Assembly (NCBI GenBank): GCA_005281725.1
Contig: SSBO01000012.1
Coordinates: 22,979,942-23,043,941 of the forward strand
Length of the DNA: 64,000 nt
Direction: 5' to 3'
DNA from: Wuchereria bancrofti
Lineage: Eukaryota > Nematoda > Chromadorea > Rhabditida > Onchocercidae
The position numbers and the translations under genes were made by a program. The notes beneath the pieces were generated by a model that was not told where the DNA came from, made no database searches, and was given only the letters and a program-made list of their open reading frames with translations. Below are positions 25,501 to 37,510 of the stretch, piece after piece (position 1 is the stretch's first letter; every line of letters starts with the position of its first letter).

Positions 25501-28500
25501 TACCTGCTAAACTATCAAAATTTTAATTACAGGTAATAATTATGAAACTTCAATAACATTTGAAAAAGCTATGAAAGATGAAGTTATCATTGCTTATAAG
25601 ATGAATGATGAAGATATTCCGCGCGATCATGGATATCCAATACGTTTAATTGCGCCCGGTAAAAAAGCGCTTCTGAAATTTGTTGCAATAGAAATTTAAA
25701 TTTAATCAAATGCATTTAATTGCATTTTGCATCGTATTTTGATCGCTGTTTTCTTTTTCAATTTTTATTTTTAGTCCAACTTTTGTTTACTAAATTTAAT
25801 GATTTAATAGCATAAATCATTCAATCATTTTTTATCGAATAGATCATTTATCATTCATATCAAATAGATATGTCAATAATTTATATCGAATACATAAATC
25901 ATTTCATTTATTATTTATTCAAATAATATTTGCTTTCATCTTCATTTATTTTTGATTTAATATTCATAAAATGAAAATCCCTCTGATATATTTGTTAATA
26001 AATTTGTCGTTCATATTGCAACCATTTTTCTTTTTTTTTTTTTGGCATTTTTTAAATTTATCGCTAATTAAGAAATATTTTCTTAAATAATGTGATTTTT
26101 TTAAAGAATTGTAAATGATTTTACATTATATAACACTATGCTGATAATGCAAAAAAGTTGTAGATAAATAATTTATAGTTAAATAATTTATAGTTTCAGT
26201 AAATTGAAATTAAATAGTTTATGATGAGTAAGTAACTTATAGGTAAATGATCTACTTGTGGGTTTAATAAATTGAATTTAAATAGTTTATGATGAGTAAT
26301 TTATAGGTATGATGAGTAACTTATAGGTAAATAACCTACTTGTATATTCAATAAATTGAAATTAAAAAGTTTATAATGAGTAACTTATAGGTAAATGATC
26401 TACTTGTATATTTAACAAATTGAAATTAAATGGTTTATGGTGAGTAACTTATAGGTAAATAACCTACTTGTATATTCGGTAAATTGAAATTAAATAGTTT
26501 ATGGTAACTTATAGGTAAATGACCTACTTGTGGGTTTAATAAATTGAAATTAAATAGTTTATGATAAGTAATTTATAGGTATGATGAGTAACTTATAGGT
26601 AAATGACCTACTTGTATACTCAATAAATTGAAATTAAAAAGTTTGTAATGAGTAACTTATAGGCAAATAACCCACTTGTATATTTAATAAATTGAAATTA
26701 AATAGTTTATAATGAGTAACTTATAGGTAAATGATCTACTTGTATATTTAACAAATTGAAATTAAATAGTTTAATAGCGAATGAATTGAATCTAATTTGA
26801 ATTAGAGAAATTTTATAGGAATTGTGGGTGCGCGTCAAGTGAAATTCCTTTCCACCATAATTCTCAGTGAAGAAGAAAGTAAATCACATTGGCAAAGAAG
26901 AGATTATCGGTTAGTTGTGAAATCAGTTTCTAATAAATATATTTGAAAAATAAAATTTAATTTAAATAAATCTTTTTTCTTTTTTTTTTTCTTTTCATCC
27001 TTAGCTATCAGTTTGTCTAATTTTTATTTACTTCAATATTAGTTTGATTATTTTTGCTAATAAACAATTTGTGAAAATTATTCATATTCACAATTATTTT
27101 CTTTTTTTGTTTACTGAAGAAGAAATTCGCAATATATCATTTAAATTTTTGAAAATTAAATTATTAGATGAAAATTTTTCACTCATTTTATTACGTCACT
27201 ATGATAGATGATAACTTCAATTAATAGTTTGAAAATTATCTATCAAATTTTTATAACAGATGACTTTTGACAACTCTATGACAGATAATTTTAATTGATA
27301 CTTTGAAAAATATTTATCACATTGTCCGTCAATCTATCATCCTTCTAAAATAATTTTCAAGTGGAATTATTTCAATGAAAGAAATAAATCAAAGAATGAT
27401 AAATTTATAATTTCCAAAGACAAATTATTGATAATTCATTAAGACTAATTAAAATTAATATTTTAGAGGTCTTCCACCATTCATTGGTCCAAATGATCAA
27501 CAAAATTTCGAATTGGTACCATCAATACAAGATTATCCGGTACAAAGCGCTTTTTGTTTTCCAGCTGCGCCAATAAAAATCCCACGCTGTACTTTTTCGT
27601 GTCTTTTTTGTTTTTTTTTCAACAAATATTAATTTATTAATTACTATTTAATTTAGTTATCAATTTTATTAATTTACTTGTCATTTAATTTATTTATCAT
27701 TTTTGACAAAAACTTTTTGTCATACCTAATTTTCTTATCTAATTAAATGAAAAATGCTTATAAATATATTCAAATATTGTATAAGATTGTATTCGTGAAA
27801 TTAAAATATTATATTAGTAACAAAAATAATCTTATAAAACATTAAAATAATTTTACAAAAAAGATATTATTACAATTGATTGTAATTAATTTAGTAAGTG
27901 GGGTAATTAATATGTAATTAATTAATTAATTAATTGGTATTCTTTGTTATATAGCTGTCCACTTTAAAATAACATACATTTTTAGCTAAAACGAGTAATG
28001 GATGATAATGAATTTATTAAAATATAATAATTGTAATGAGTAGAGCAATTAATATGTGATTAATTAATTAATTAATTAACTTATTAATTGGTATTCTTTG
28101 TTATATAGCTGTCCACTTTAAAATAACATAGATTTTTAGCTAAAACAATTAATGGTTGATAATTAATTTCTTAAAATATAATAATTGTAATGAATAGAGC
28201 AATTGATATGTAATTAATTAATTAATTAATTGGTATTCTTTGTTATGTAGCTGTCCACTTTAAAATAACATACATTTTTAGCTAAAACAATTAATGGATG
28301 AAAATTAATTTATTAAAATATAATAATTGTAATGAGTAGAGCAATTAATATGTAATTAATTAATTAATTGGCGTTTTTTGTTATATAGCTGTCCATTTCG
28401 AGCAATTATTATTAATTATAGCATTGTTTGTTATGTAGCCAATGGTCAGTTTGATGTCATGGGTTACGCTTGGAGTGGTGGCGGACGTGGTATCATACGT

Positions 28501-29184
28501 GTAGAAGTGTCAACAGATGGTGGTGAAACATGGCAAGCTGCTCAATTAGTACAAGATCCTGATCAAGATATCGTAATCTTTTATAGTTAATATCAAAATT
28601 TAAATTTATAATTTTTGAATTTTAATTAATTAACGAATAAAAGTGTAAATAAAATTGTACAAAAAAAAAAATTAATCATTTATATTTAACATTTTTTGTT
28701 TTTTTTTTTTTTTAAGGATCATATGTGGTCATGGACATTTTTTAAATCAACAATAAAAATTCCGGATGGTGTGAAACAGTTAGATTTAGTATGTAAAGCA
28801 ACCGATCGTTCCTATAATACGCAACCGGATACATTTTTTGTTTTTTTTAAGGATCATATGTGGTCATGGACATTTTTTAAATCAACAATAAAAATTCCGG
28901 ATGGTGTGAAACAGTTAGATTTAGTATGTAAAGCAACCGATCGTTCCTATAATACGCAACCGGATACATTTTTTGTTTTTTTTTTTAAGGATCATATGTG
29001 GTCATGGACATTTTTTAAATCAACAATAAAAATTCCGGATGGTGTGAAACAATTAGATTTAGTATGTAAAGCAACCGATCGTTCCTATAATACGCAACCG
29101 GATACAACACGAGGAATCTGGAATATTCGTGGTTTGCTTAATAATGCATGGCATCATGTTCCGGTTGAAATTATCGATGATTAA
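19571..29184 (+). CDS. suox: Sulfite oxidase, mitochondrial (molybdohaem enzyme)
   Basis: Oxidises sulfite to sulfate in the mitochondrial intermembrane space, passing electrons through its haem to cytochrome c. Exons: 19571-19709, 20849-21075, 22229-22420, 22777-22938, 23712-23873, 24340-24405, 24620-24704, 25533-25658, 26819-26909, 27467-27588, 28439-28572, 28990-29184. All phases agree; 566 aa, close to the human enzyme. Residues 1-45 are basic and serine/threonine rich, as in a targeting peptide. A membrane or sorting segment lies at 56-74. The cytochrome b5 domain has HPGG (134-137) and haem ligands His134 and His158. The Mo-cofactor domain has [21 protein letters not shown] with the Mo-ligating Cys281, PRDHGYP and HWQRRDY. 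The dimerisation domain has [25 protein letters not shown] and NAWHHV. The exon-10 donor (GTACTT at 27589) and the exon-4 acceptor (TTTGAG) are the weakest joints. The last exon has an in-frame triplication (listed separately). Confidence 0.95.
20262..20790. repeat. 141-bp tandem repeat, about 3.5 copies (sulfite oxidase intron 1)
   Basis: Near-identical units containing ATCGTTATCATTTTGGTTAT and ATTATTTCAGAAATAGATAA recur at 141-base spacing; the AGAAATAG element begins at 20381, 20522 and 20663. A truncated copy follows at 20770. Every unit carries TTTCAG, a nematode acceptor-like motif. The array ends about 60 bases before the true acceptor at 20848. Confidence 0.93.
21082..21706. repeat. 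91-bp tandem repeat, about 7 copies (sulfite oxidase intron 2)
   Basis: Units beginning TATCCTTTTCCTCTTTTCC recur every 91 bases (21082, 21173, 21264 and onward) with very high identity. The first unit starts only six bases after the exon-2 donor at 21076, so the duplicated segment lies directly against the exon boundary. The rest of the intron to 22228 is plain AT-rich sequence. Confidence 0.95.
23109..23121. other. assembly gap of 13 N (sulfite oxidase intron 4)
   Basis: Thirteen undetermined bases interrupt the intron between exons 4 and 5. Flanking sequence is AT-rich, with repeated elements such as TAAATTCATAAAATTTAACA occurring on the right side. No coding sequence is missing, because the flanking exons join in phase. 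Confidence 0.9.
24705..25300 (+). repeat. ~181-220-bp tandem repeat starting at the 5' splice site (sulfite oxidase intron 7)
   Basis: The intron begins GTAACATATATTAGC at 24705. Copies GTAATATATATTAGC (24886) and GTAATATATATTAGA (25106) begin second and third units that then match over most of their length (ATGTATTAT, TTCATTCAAAAAATTC, GATAATATGTTATC). The unit boundary therefore coincides with the exon-intron junction, and each unit carries a 5' splice-like start preceded by AGA. Confidence 0.88.
26150..26775 (+). repeat. ~64-bp tandem array with TTATAG|GTAAAT in each unit (sulfite oxidase intron 8)
   Basis: About nine imperfect units contain AACTTATAGGTAAATGA, CCTACTTGTATATT and AATAAATTGAAATTAAATAG. 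The core joins an acceptor-like TTATAG directly to a donor-like GTAAAT. The array ends about 45 bases before the genuine acceptor TTTTATAG at 26818. Confidence 0.9.
27895..28438 (+). repeat. ~138-154-bp tandem repeat, 4 copies (sulfite oxidase intron 10)
   Basis: The element TTATATAGCTGTCCACTTTA recurs near 27947, 28101, 28243 and 28381, each preceded by an (ATTA)n run and followed by ACATTTTTAGCTAAAAC in the complete units. The last unit is cut short and runs into the acceptor of exon 11 at 28438. Confidence 0.9.
28696..29103 (+). repeat. in-frame tandem triplication of the start of the last sulfite oxidase exon
   Basis: The segment encoding [18 protein letters not shown] through QPDT occurs three times, starting at 28717, 28852 and 28990. 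The spacings are 135 and 138 bases, both multiples of three. Each copy is preceded by ACATTTTTTG, a T-run and AAG, that is, by its own acceptor. Copies 1 and 2 are identical through the 117 coding bases; copy 3 differs by one base (GTGAAACAA for GTGAAACAG). No stop codon separates them, so the whole 28717-29184 block is one open frame. Only the third copy continues into the conserved C-terminus. Confidence 0.95.
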
Positions 29185-30937
29185 TTGATTATTTGCATTT
29201 GAAATTTCTTTCATTTAATTAATTCATTTGATTTAAAAATTATGCGTAAAATAATTTAGGTAATATTTGTGTAATAATTTCAAATTAAAAAAATTACTTT
29301 ATTTTAAAATTATTAATTGAAAAAGAGTTCAATATCATTTTTTTTTTTTTGTCTTTTGATTAATATTGCGTGAAATTTTATTATTTTTTTTCCCAAATTT
29401 TGTTTAAATTTAAATAATTGATAGATTTGTTAGCAAAGATTTGTTACAATTAAAAATATTATTTTTATTTTGATAAAATTAACGAATATAATATTTGACA
29501 ATTTTTCAATTTTTTTTTTTTTTTGTTAATTTGTTGAAACAGAAATTGATAATACGTTGTGATCAAAGTTTATTAATAAAAATTATTTTCGTTTACTTTA
29601 TGATCAGTTCAATTCCGTTTTTTTTTTTGATAATTAAATAATTAGTAGTAATAAATCCGTTTCCGTTTACTTTACAATCAGATCAATTTACTAGCAACAA
29701 AGTATTTGTAAAATTGAAATTAATTTTTGATTGCTATTATTTTGTATATTTTTAAAAAAGTAAAATAATAATAAAAAAATTTATCAGAATTTTTTTTTTT
29801 CTATGAAATTATTTTCCGGTAATTATTGCTATTAGAGAAAACGGAATTTTTTTAAAAGAAAAGAGAGAAAAAAAAAAGCATTTGAATAAAACATTTTCTG
29901 TGTCGAATTTTTTTTTTCTTCTATTTCAAACAATTTTATTTTTACCATTTTTTTCGACAAACAGAATTTCAATCCTAAAATAATTCAAATTGTAGAAGAA
30001 ATTGTTAGATGACATTAAGTGACACTATAATTTAATATTTTTTTAAATATTTTATATCACTGAGAAATTTTACAAAAGAAAATTAAATTGAATAAGTAAT
30101 GGTATATTCTTGTAGTATTGTATTTATTCGAAAATTTCGATTAAAAAAAGAAAAAAAAAATGATTCATTGAAATTTATTTTTAAAGTTTATAGTAAATAT
30201 TTATTGATTTCATTAAAGAAAAGAAAAACAAAAACATTGATTACAAAAATATATTTAGTTTAGAGATTCATTACGAGAAACAGAATACAATGATTATTAA
30301 TTATCACTAAGAATATATCAGTCGGATGTCATATGATTATATTAAATTAATAGATATACCATTTGAACAGGGATGAAATTACTTCTATAATTAGCTATCT
30401 GACAAATTTAATTTAAAAAAAAATTTAATCTTATCTTTTTATTAGTTTGAAATATAAAATATAATTAATTAACTGAATGATTATATTTTGATATTTGATT
30501 AGTAATTGTAGCAAAAGCTATAGCCAAAATGAAATTAGTCTATGATATTGTTAATTTTACTTAAATTCTTTACAGATATACGAGAATTTTTGATGCTAAA
30601 TTTTTCGTTTGTTTGTTTTTTTCAATTATTTTCTTTCTAAAAAAACAAAAAAAAAAAAAAATTCAATATTTTTCTATCAGTTAATTAATAAAATACACAA
30701 ATAATATTTTTATCACAGTTATTATTAACAATATTATATGGAAGAGATAAAAAGTCTTTTTTCTTTTTTTTAATTAATTAATCAATTTAATCAATTAAGT
30801 TCATGATATGATGCCATCATCATAGTTTTTATCATAACAGTTCAGTTGTGATTTCATCGAATGCAATCATTGAAAAAATGTTCAAATGGATTTTTGGTAA
30901 TTTGATTAATATATCAAAGATGACATTTAATAAATTA

Positions 30938-31352
30938 AATATTAATTAAAAGCGATCAATAATGATCAGTGTTGCTGCTTGATAAATATTAATTAAAAGC
31001 GATCAATAATGATCAGTGCTGCTCCTTGATAAATATTGATTAAAGGCGATCAATAATGATCAGTGTTGCTGCTTGATAAATATTAATTAAAAGCGATCAA
31101 TAATGATCAGTGCTGCTCCTTGATAAATATTAGTTAAAAGCGATCAATATTGATCAGTGCTGCTCCTTGATAAATATTAATTAAAAGCGATCAATATTGA
31201 TCAGTGTTGCAGTTTGATAAATATTGATTAAAGGCGATCAATAATGATCAGTGTTGCTGCTTGATAAATATTAATTAAAAGCGATCAATAATGATCAGTG
31301 CTGCTCCTTGATAAATATTGATTAAAGGCGATCAGTAATGATCAGTGCTGCT
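30938..31352. repeat. 47-bp minisatellite, about 9 copies
   Basis: Units containing TATTAATTAAAAGCGATCAA and TAATGATCAGTG(C/T)TGCT recur every 47 bases downstream of sulfite oxidase. Each unit has two GATC sites in CGATCAATAATGATCAG. Alternating variants (GCTGCTT versus GCTCCTT) suggest that pairs of units were copied. Confidence 0.93.
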
Positions 31353-31847
31353 GTTTGGTTCTTAAAATTTCAAAAAAAATTTTTCATTGTTTCAATCATT
31401 GCTAATTTTAAAATAATGAATGTTTTTCTAAACATTAAAAATGATGAATATTTTATTTAAAAAATAATAATTTACTTTCATTTTTCTCTGAATTAATATA
31501 AAAGTATTTAGCAATTTTGATGTGTAAATTACAATGAAAATTTTTAATAATTTACTATTTTCTTAGTAAACAATTTGTTATTTTGCTACAGTTAAACGAT
31601 TTAATTAATTTTAACATTTATCAATAATATTTAATATATTTATCCATTCATGCAGATTAAATTAAATTAAAAAAAAGATTAAATTGATATAATCATTATT
31701 TATCTAAATGTTACAAATTAGACAACTTAGAACGAAGTGATAATTTAATTTTATTTAATATCAGTTATCCAAATAACACTAAAATTTTATAATTAATTTG
31801 ATAAGCAATGTTTTTTTCATTACTAACTATGGGTAGTTTTTAATGGA

Positions 31848-31921
31848 ATATTATTATTATCACTATTATTATTATCACTATTATCATTATCACTATTATT
31901 ATTATCACTATTATTATCATT
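31848..31921. repeat. ATT/ATC microsatellite
   Basis: Compound trinucleotide run of TATTATTATCACTATTATTA type, repeated about five times. No function is apparent. Confidence 0.85.
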
Positions 31922-34900
31922 TTACAAATTATCTCTCATTATCCAAATATTATGCGATTTAATGCAGATTATTCATCAATGATACCTTTAATGATCCAAT
32001 TTCATATTGAATAAAATGTATTTAAAATATTACAAAACTTAATTTTAACAAATCTAAATTTAAAACAAGTAATTGATAATTTCTTAATTGAATAAAAAGC
32101 AATTAAATTTGCACGGTGATCGAATTGCTAATCGTTATCACATTTATTGCTCTTATCAAACCTGTTCTTTTTTTTCTTTCTCTCTCTCTGTTTCTATTTT
32201 AGTAAACTATTTTACGAGATGAAAAAAAAAACATAAATATATTTTGAATTTGAATTTAATTTAATCAAAATGATTAAAATAATCTTTTCTGATTAGATTG
32301 AGCTATTGTACAAGAAATGATAATCGTATAATGATTAAATGAAATAATTATATCATCAGAAAGTGACAAATTAGCTAATTCCTATTTACTATCATTTTAT
32401 TCAAATATATTTAGCTTCAAATCAAAAAAAATAAATAAATAAATAAATAAAAAGAAAAATGAAAAGCCACAAAAAAAATAGAAAAATTTTGTAAAATTTT
32501 TTTTTTTTTAAAATAAAATAAAAGTAATTAATTCCCTAAGGCATTTAGCAACTATCTAACTTCAATTTTTCCCTTTTTTTTATCATTTATGTTTCTTTTT
32601 TCTTTTTTTTTTTGTTTTTTGCTATTTTAATTTTTTTTAAATTTTTATTTCAAATTGTATGAAATGAAATAAAATGCACTATTTCAGTTCAATTACTAGC
32701 ACTTTTCACATTTAATTAAACATTTCATTTTTTAATTAGCAAATGAAACAATTGGAAGTTAACGTAAAATTATTAATTATTTCTTTTGTTTTTCAAATAT
32801 GCTTTTTTTTTCATTAAATTTTTATGAAAAAAATTTTTTGCTAATTTAATTATTAAATTTTACAAAAGAACAAAGAAAATGGATTTAAAAATTTTTATTC
32901 CATAAAATTATTAAATCATCCAATTTGATCAATTTTATAATTTCAAACAATAATTACAATTAGTTGGTGTTTTTTTTCCTTAAGATTGAAAGAAATGATT
33001 GTATAATAGTAAAATAATGAAATAATAAATTTAAATATTTTTTTTTTTCATAATTTATTGATTTGGATCAGTCTGAATAATAATCAATAAGCGATTGCCA
33101 TCAAAAAAAAAAAAAAAATTTCAATCAGTAATTTTAAATCGCCTAAATTTTGCATTCAATAATTTAAAGCTAATTTTAGTTGCTCTTTTGATAAAAATGA
33201 AATGTGTCATTTTTAAAAAAAAGAGTTGTCTTATTAAAAAGAGAAAATATGTCAACGAAAATTTTAATTTTAGAATTAATGAAAAATGTTTTCTTTTTTT
33301 TTTTTTGAAATTGCTAATTTTTAAATCATATTTTAACAATTAATTAATTTTCTGCTTTTTTTTTTCCTTCTTCCAAAACTTTCAAATGAGAAAACAAGAT
33401 TATTTTCTGGAATAATCATTTAATTTTTGATTTATTAAAGGAAATGTAAAAAACTTTCTTTTTTTTTTTTCTAATTGTTGACAAAAAAAAACCAATTTTT
33501 GTTAGTGTTCAGCTTTTGAACTAAAAATCTAATATACGAAGTATTCGTATTTTAATTAATTGCCTCATCAGGAAAAAAAAAAAAACACAAACAGGTGACG
33601 ATAAACCGGATTAAGAAATGATTATTTTTTAATTTTAATTTTTAATTTTTTTTTTTTGTATTTTTATATTTAATTAACAGAAGGCACAATTTAACAACTA
33701 CTAATATATCAAATGCTTTCATTATCTTTTGATGACAAAATAATTTAAATACTTTTAAAAATCAACGCTTCACTCTCTTATACAAACTTTCTCGTAGCGT
33801 AAAAAATTTTTAAAAGAGAAAAGAAAAAAAAAAAAAACTTTTACTTCACAAATGATTTAATTTTAATAGTGAAATTTTTTATGCATAAAACATAAAATAG
33901 CTAAATGAATGTTTAAAAGCTAAATGAATTATTAATTTAAAAAAAAATTATTTATTAATTTAAATTATCATTTTCATTCTAATTTTCATAAAAAAAAAAT
34001 TATTAGTATTCAGGTTGCTTTTATTTATTTTACATCAATTTTATTTTCAATATTTTTTTAAACAGAAAATAACGAAATTTCATTTAATTTATCGATTTGA
34101 ATATTTGAAATGATAAATAAAGTAGTAAGCATAAATAAATAAATCTGAAATAACTTTATTCTATATTTGTTAAATCTTGACTGAAATATTTGTTAAATCT
34201 TGAATTCATCCAGATAAACTATTCAATTTATAAAATTATTTAATTTTATTTCGTATTTAATTTATAATTTAGTTGCTTAGAGTCAACGTAAAATTTTATT
34301 GTATTTTCTTTTATTTATTCATTTATTTATTAATTCTGATATTCAATAGATGTTAATATGTTTGTAAAAATTTTAATTACAGTTTAAATTTTCAAAAATT
34401 TCGAATTAAACAAAAGCATTTAGAAATGTAGCTTCAATAAATAAAAATCTATTTAAACTAGTTCTTAGTTTTTTTATTTATTTCGTTCAAAAATATATCT
34501 GTTTAGCAATCATTTAGTAAACTCAACTGATAAATGTTTGAAATTTCTTGTCTTAAAAGAAAAAAATACTTATAATTATTTTGTATGATTTAAATTTACA
34601 AAAAATGTTTAACATTTAATTTTTATACAAAATGTAGAAATCAAATTTATCGATTAAATATTTGAAAATTTGTTATTTCATTCTTTTCATTTCGTTTTCT
34701 TTTTAACTATGGAAAGAATACAAAAAAAAATTAAAATTAAAAATTCCATTGCAAAAAGAAGATAACAACAACAAAAAGAAAAAAATTAAAAAATTAATTC
34801 TAACTTATGGTTTTTTTTTACTTTTTAATATTTCTATTATCAGCAAGAAAATAATCATAAGTGATAACAGATCCTATTATCTGCAGAAATGATAAAAGAA

Positions 34901-37500
34901 TGAATGAAACTGAAAAATTGAAATTTTAAAAATTTTTTTTTAGTGCATATTTTTTTCATGTTCATTACTAGTTATTACTCGATGTAATGAAGTAGGAAGT
35001 TTTTTTTTTTTTTTAATTTGAGTTTTTTTTTTTTCAGTAATGTTTAAAACAAAATTTTTTTGCTGATTATTTTGAGTATACTAATTTAATCTTAAATTTC
35101 ATTTTGCAATCATTCATCAAATAAATTGTGCTCAGAAAACTTTTTCTTTTCTTTATAAAAATTTTAAAATTCATCATTAATCTCTTTTTTAGTAGGAAAA
35201 AATTTCAATTTACGAAAGCAAAGAGAAGAAAATGAAAAATTTTGAGCAAAAACATGTTACATTCATGATATCAAAATTAATGCTATCATTAGTAAAATGT
35301 ATTTATTTTAAGTTAGTCATTTCAAATTTACATTTATTTTGATTAATTTTTTTTAAGTATTAAACAATAAAAGCAACATTCAACGCTCAAAAATAAATTT
35401 TATGTGCATATTATCTCAAATTAACAATAAATTCAAGCATTAAAATGAATTTGTTTCAAATTTAAGAAATAAGTAAGTATGAATAAAGTATAAAATTAAA
35501 GTTATAAATTAGAAATGACAGTTTGCTTAATGAGAACAAATAATTCAATTTTAAAAATGTTTCATTTATTTCTCACTCAATTTTATCAAACAATAATAAT
35601 AATAATATAATTTAGAATATATCGAAGTGTTTTTAAAATTAGAAAAGATTTTTAAAATTATCGATCAAAGTAAAAAAGTAAATTCTTTTTAACAAATATT
35701 TTGGAAATGCATTACTATTAATTAATGTAAAATAATGAAATAAGGAAAAAAAAAAGAGAGCTTTGATATTGTTTGGAAATTTAATTCGTTTTAAAAATAA
35801 AAATTATACTTTATATTTTTACATCAAAAATAAATTTTTTTTTCTTCATCAAATTTTCTTTGTTTCATAATTATTACAATAAATCGAATAGCAAATTTAT
35901 TTTTTAAAATATTATAATATGAAAAAAAATTTTTAAATTTATTCTCGATGATTTAAATTAGTGTTACTAAAATTACTAACATTTATCAGAAGCTAAAATT
36001 TTCTTTTTTCAAATATTTTATTTAATCTGTGTGTCACTTCATTTCAAATAATTAAAAATCTAAATTTTATGAAAAGTAATAAAAATGGAAAAATAACACA
36101 GAATATACTATTTAAATTTTAAAATTTAATTTCAAATGAGTTGACAAAGAAAAATTGATAAAAAAAAAAACTGGGACAAAGATAAAAAATGAACTGATAA
36201 GAAAGAAATAGTTGGTATAATTATTGCTGTCATTCAGGCAGTTTTCTTTTCATTTATCAAAATGATTTATTCTTAATCAACAAAATTTGATAAAATTTCG
36301 AATTGCCTATGATTATTTCATGTATTGATGATAACACGAGCTTAAAGCTTATCAAAAATCTCTAATCATTTGTTATCACCAACAACAAATATCTAAAGCC
36401 TTAAGAGATTTGCTTAAAAATTTATTTCTTTGCTAAAAAAAAAGCAAAAAATTTAACCAAATGCATATTTCAATATATAAATGAAACATTTTAATTAATA
36501 AATTACAAGCATATCAAACTAATTACTCATAATTTTTATCAATTAATCAATTTAAAATTGTATTTAAAAAATTAAAATTAGTATTTATCATTTTTCTTTC
36601 TATTCACAAATGACAAATCGTTTGTTATTTTTATCATATTGTGAGCGCAAAAACTCGTATTTTACTACCAAAGTTGGTTTAAATTTTTTTTTTTTTGTTT
36701 TGTTTTTTTTTTGTCGTCACACCATGAAACAGTTCATTTAAAAAAAAAAAAAAAATTTTTTTTTTTTTAAATTTTTTGGGAAAAGGGAGAGATGAAAGCG
36801 ACGAATTGAAATTGAATTCAACAAAACGATAAGCTTTCCAATATACCTGCTCCATTCGCTACCTTTTAATTTTTTTCGGCGCAAAGTAATTTAAACAAAT
36901 TAATTTTCTTTTTAATTTCCTTTCTTTTTTTTTTTTTTTTGCCCCATCGACATTTTCTTTATACATATAAAATAGGATGCTTAGCAATAAACATTCAAAT
37001 ATCATTTGGTAAATACAGCAACGAACAATTCTTGCTCTAATATTTATCAAGGTATGCATTTCAAAATATTTTTTTAAATATATTTTTGAATTTTAGAACT
37101 TATCCATTTCTATTATTTAATTATTATTATTTTCAATTAACTATCATAAATGATTTTCGCATATGAAATAATTATTTTCTTTCAAACTTTTTACTACTTT
37201 ATATTCAATAAACATATCTTATAACTAAAATATAGATAAATGCTTAGGCGCAAAATGCGCTTTGATCATATGATGAGCGGAAAAGTCAAGTTAAATAAAT
37301 TTGTAAATTATATTTATGAACTTTTGTCACCTTCTTATAAATTGTGTTTCATTTGCATCATACATCATTAATTAAATTAGCTAAAAATATACACTGTAAA
37401 AAAAAACAAACAAACATAAATACTTTTAATTAACTGGTAAAATTTATTTGAATTTTAAATCATAAATTATTATTAGCTTAAATATTTACAAAATAATTAT

Positions 37501-37510
37501 CCCCGCGGGG
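37501..37510. promoter_or_regulatory. CCCCGCGGGG palindrome next to a TATATAA element
   Basis: A perfect ten-base GC-only palindrome stands alone in very AT-rich DNA. It is followed within a few bases by AATATATAAAC and an ATG at 37525. The open frame after that ATG (101 codons) is low-complexity and not credible as a protein. The palindrome might be a dimeric factor site. Confidence 0.25.
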
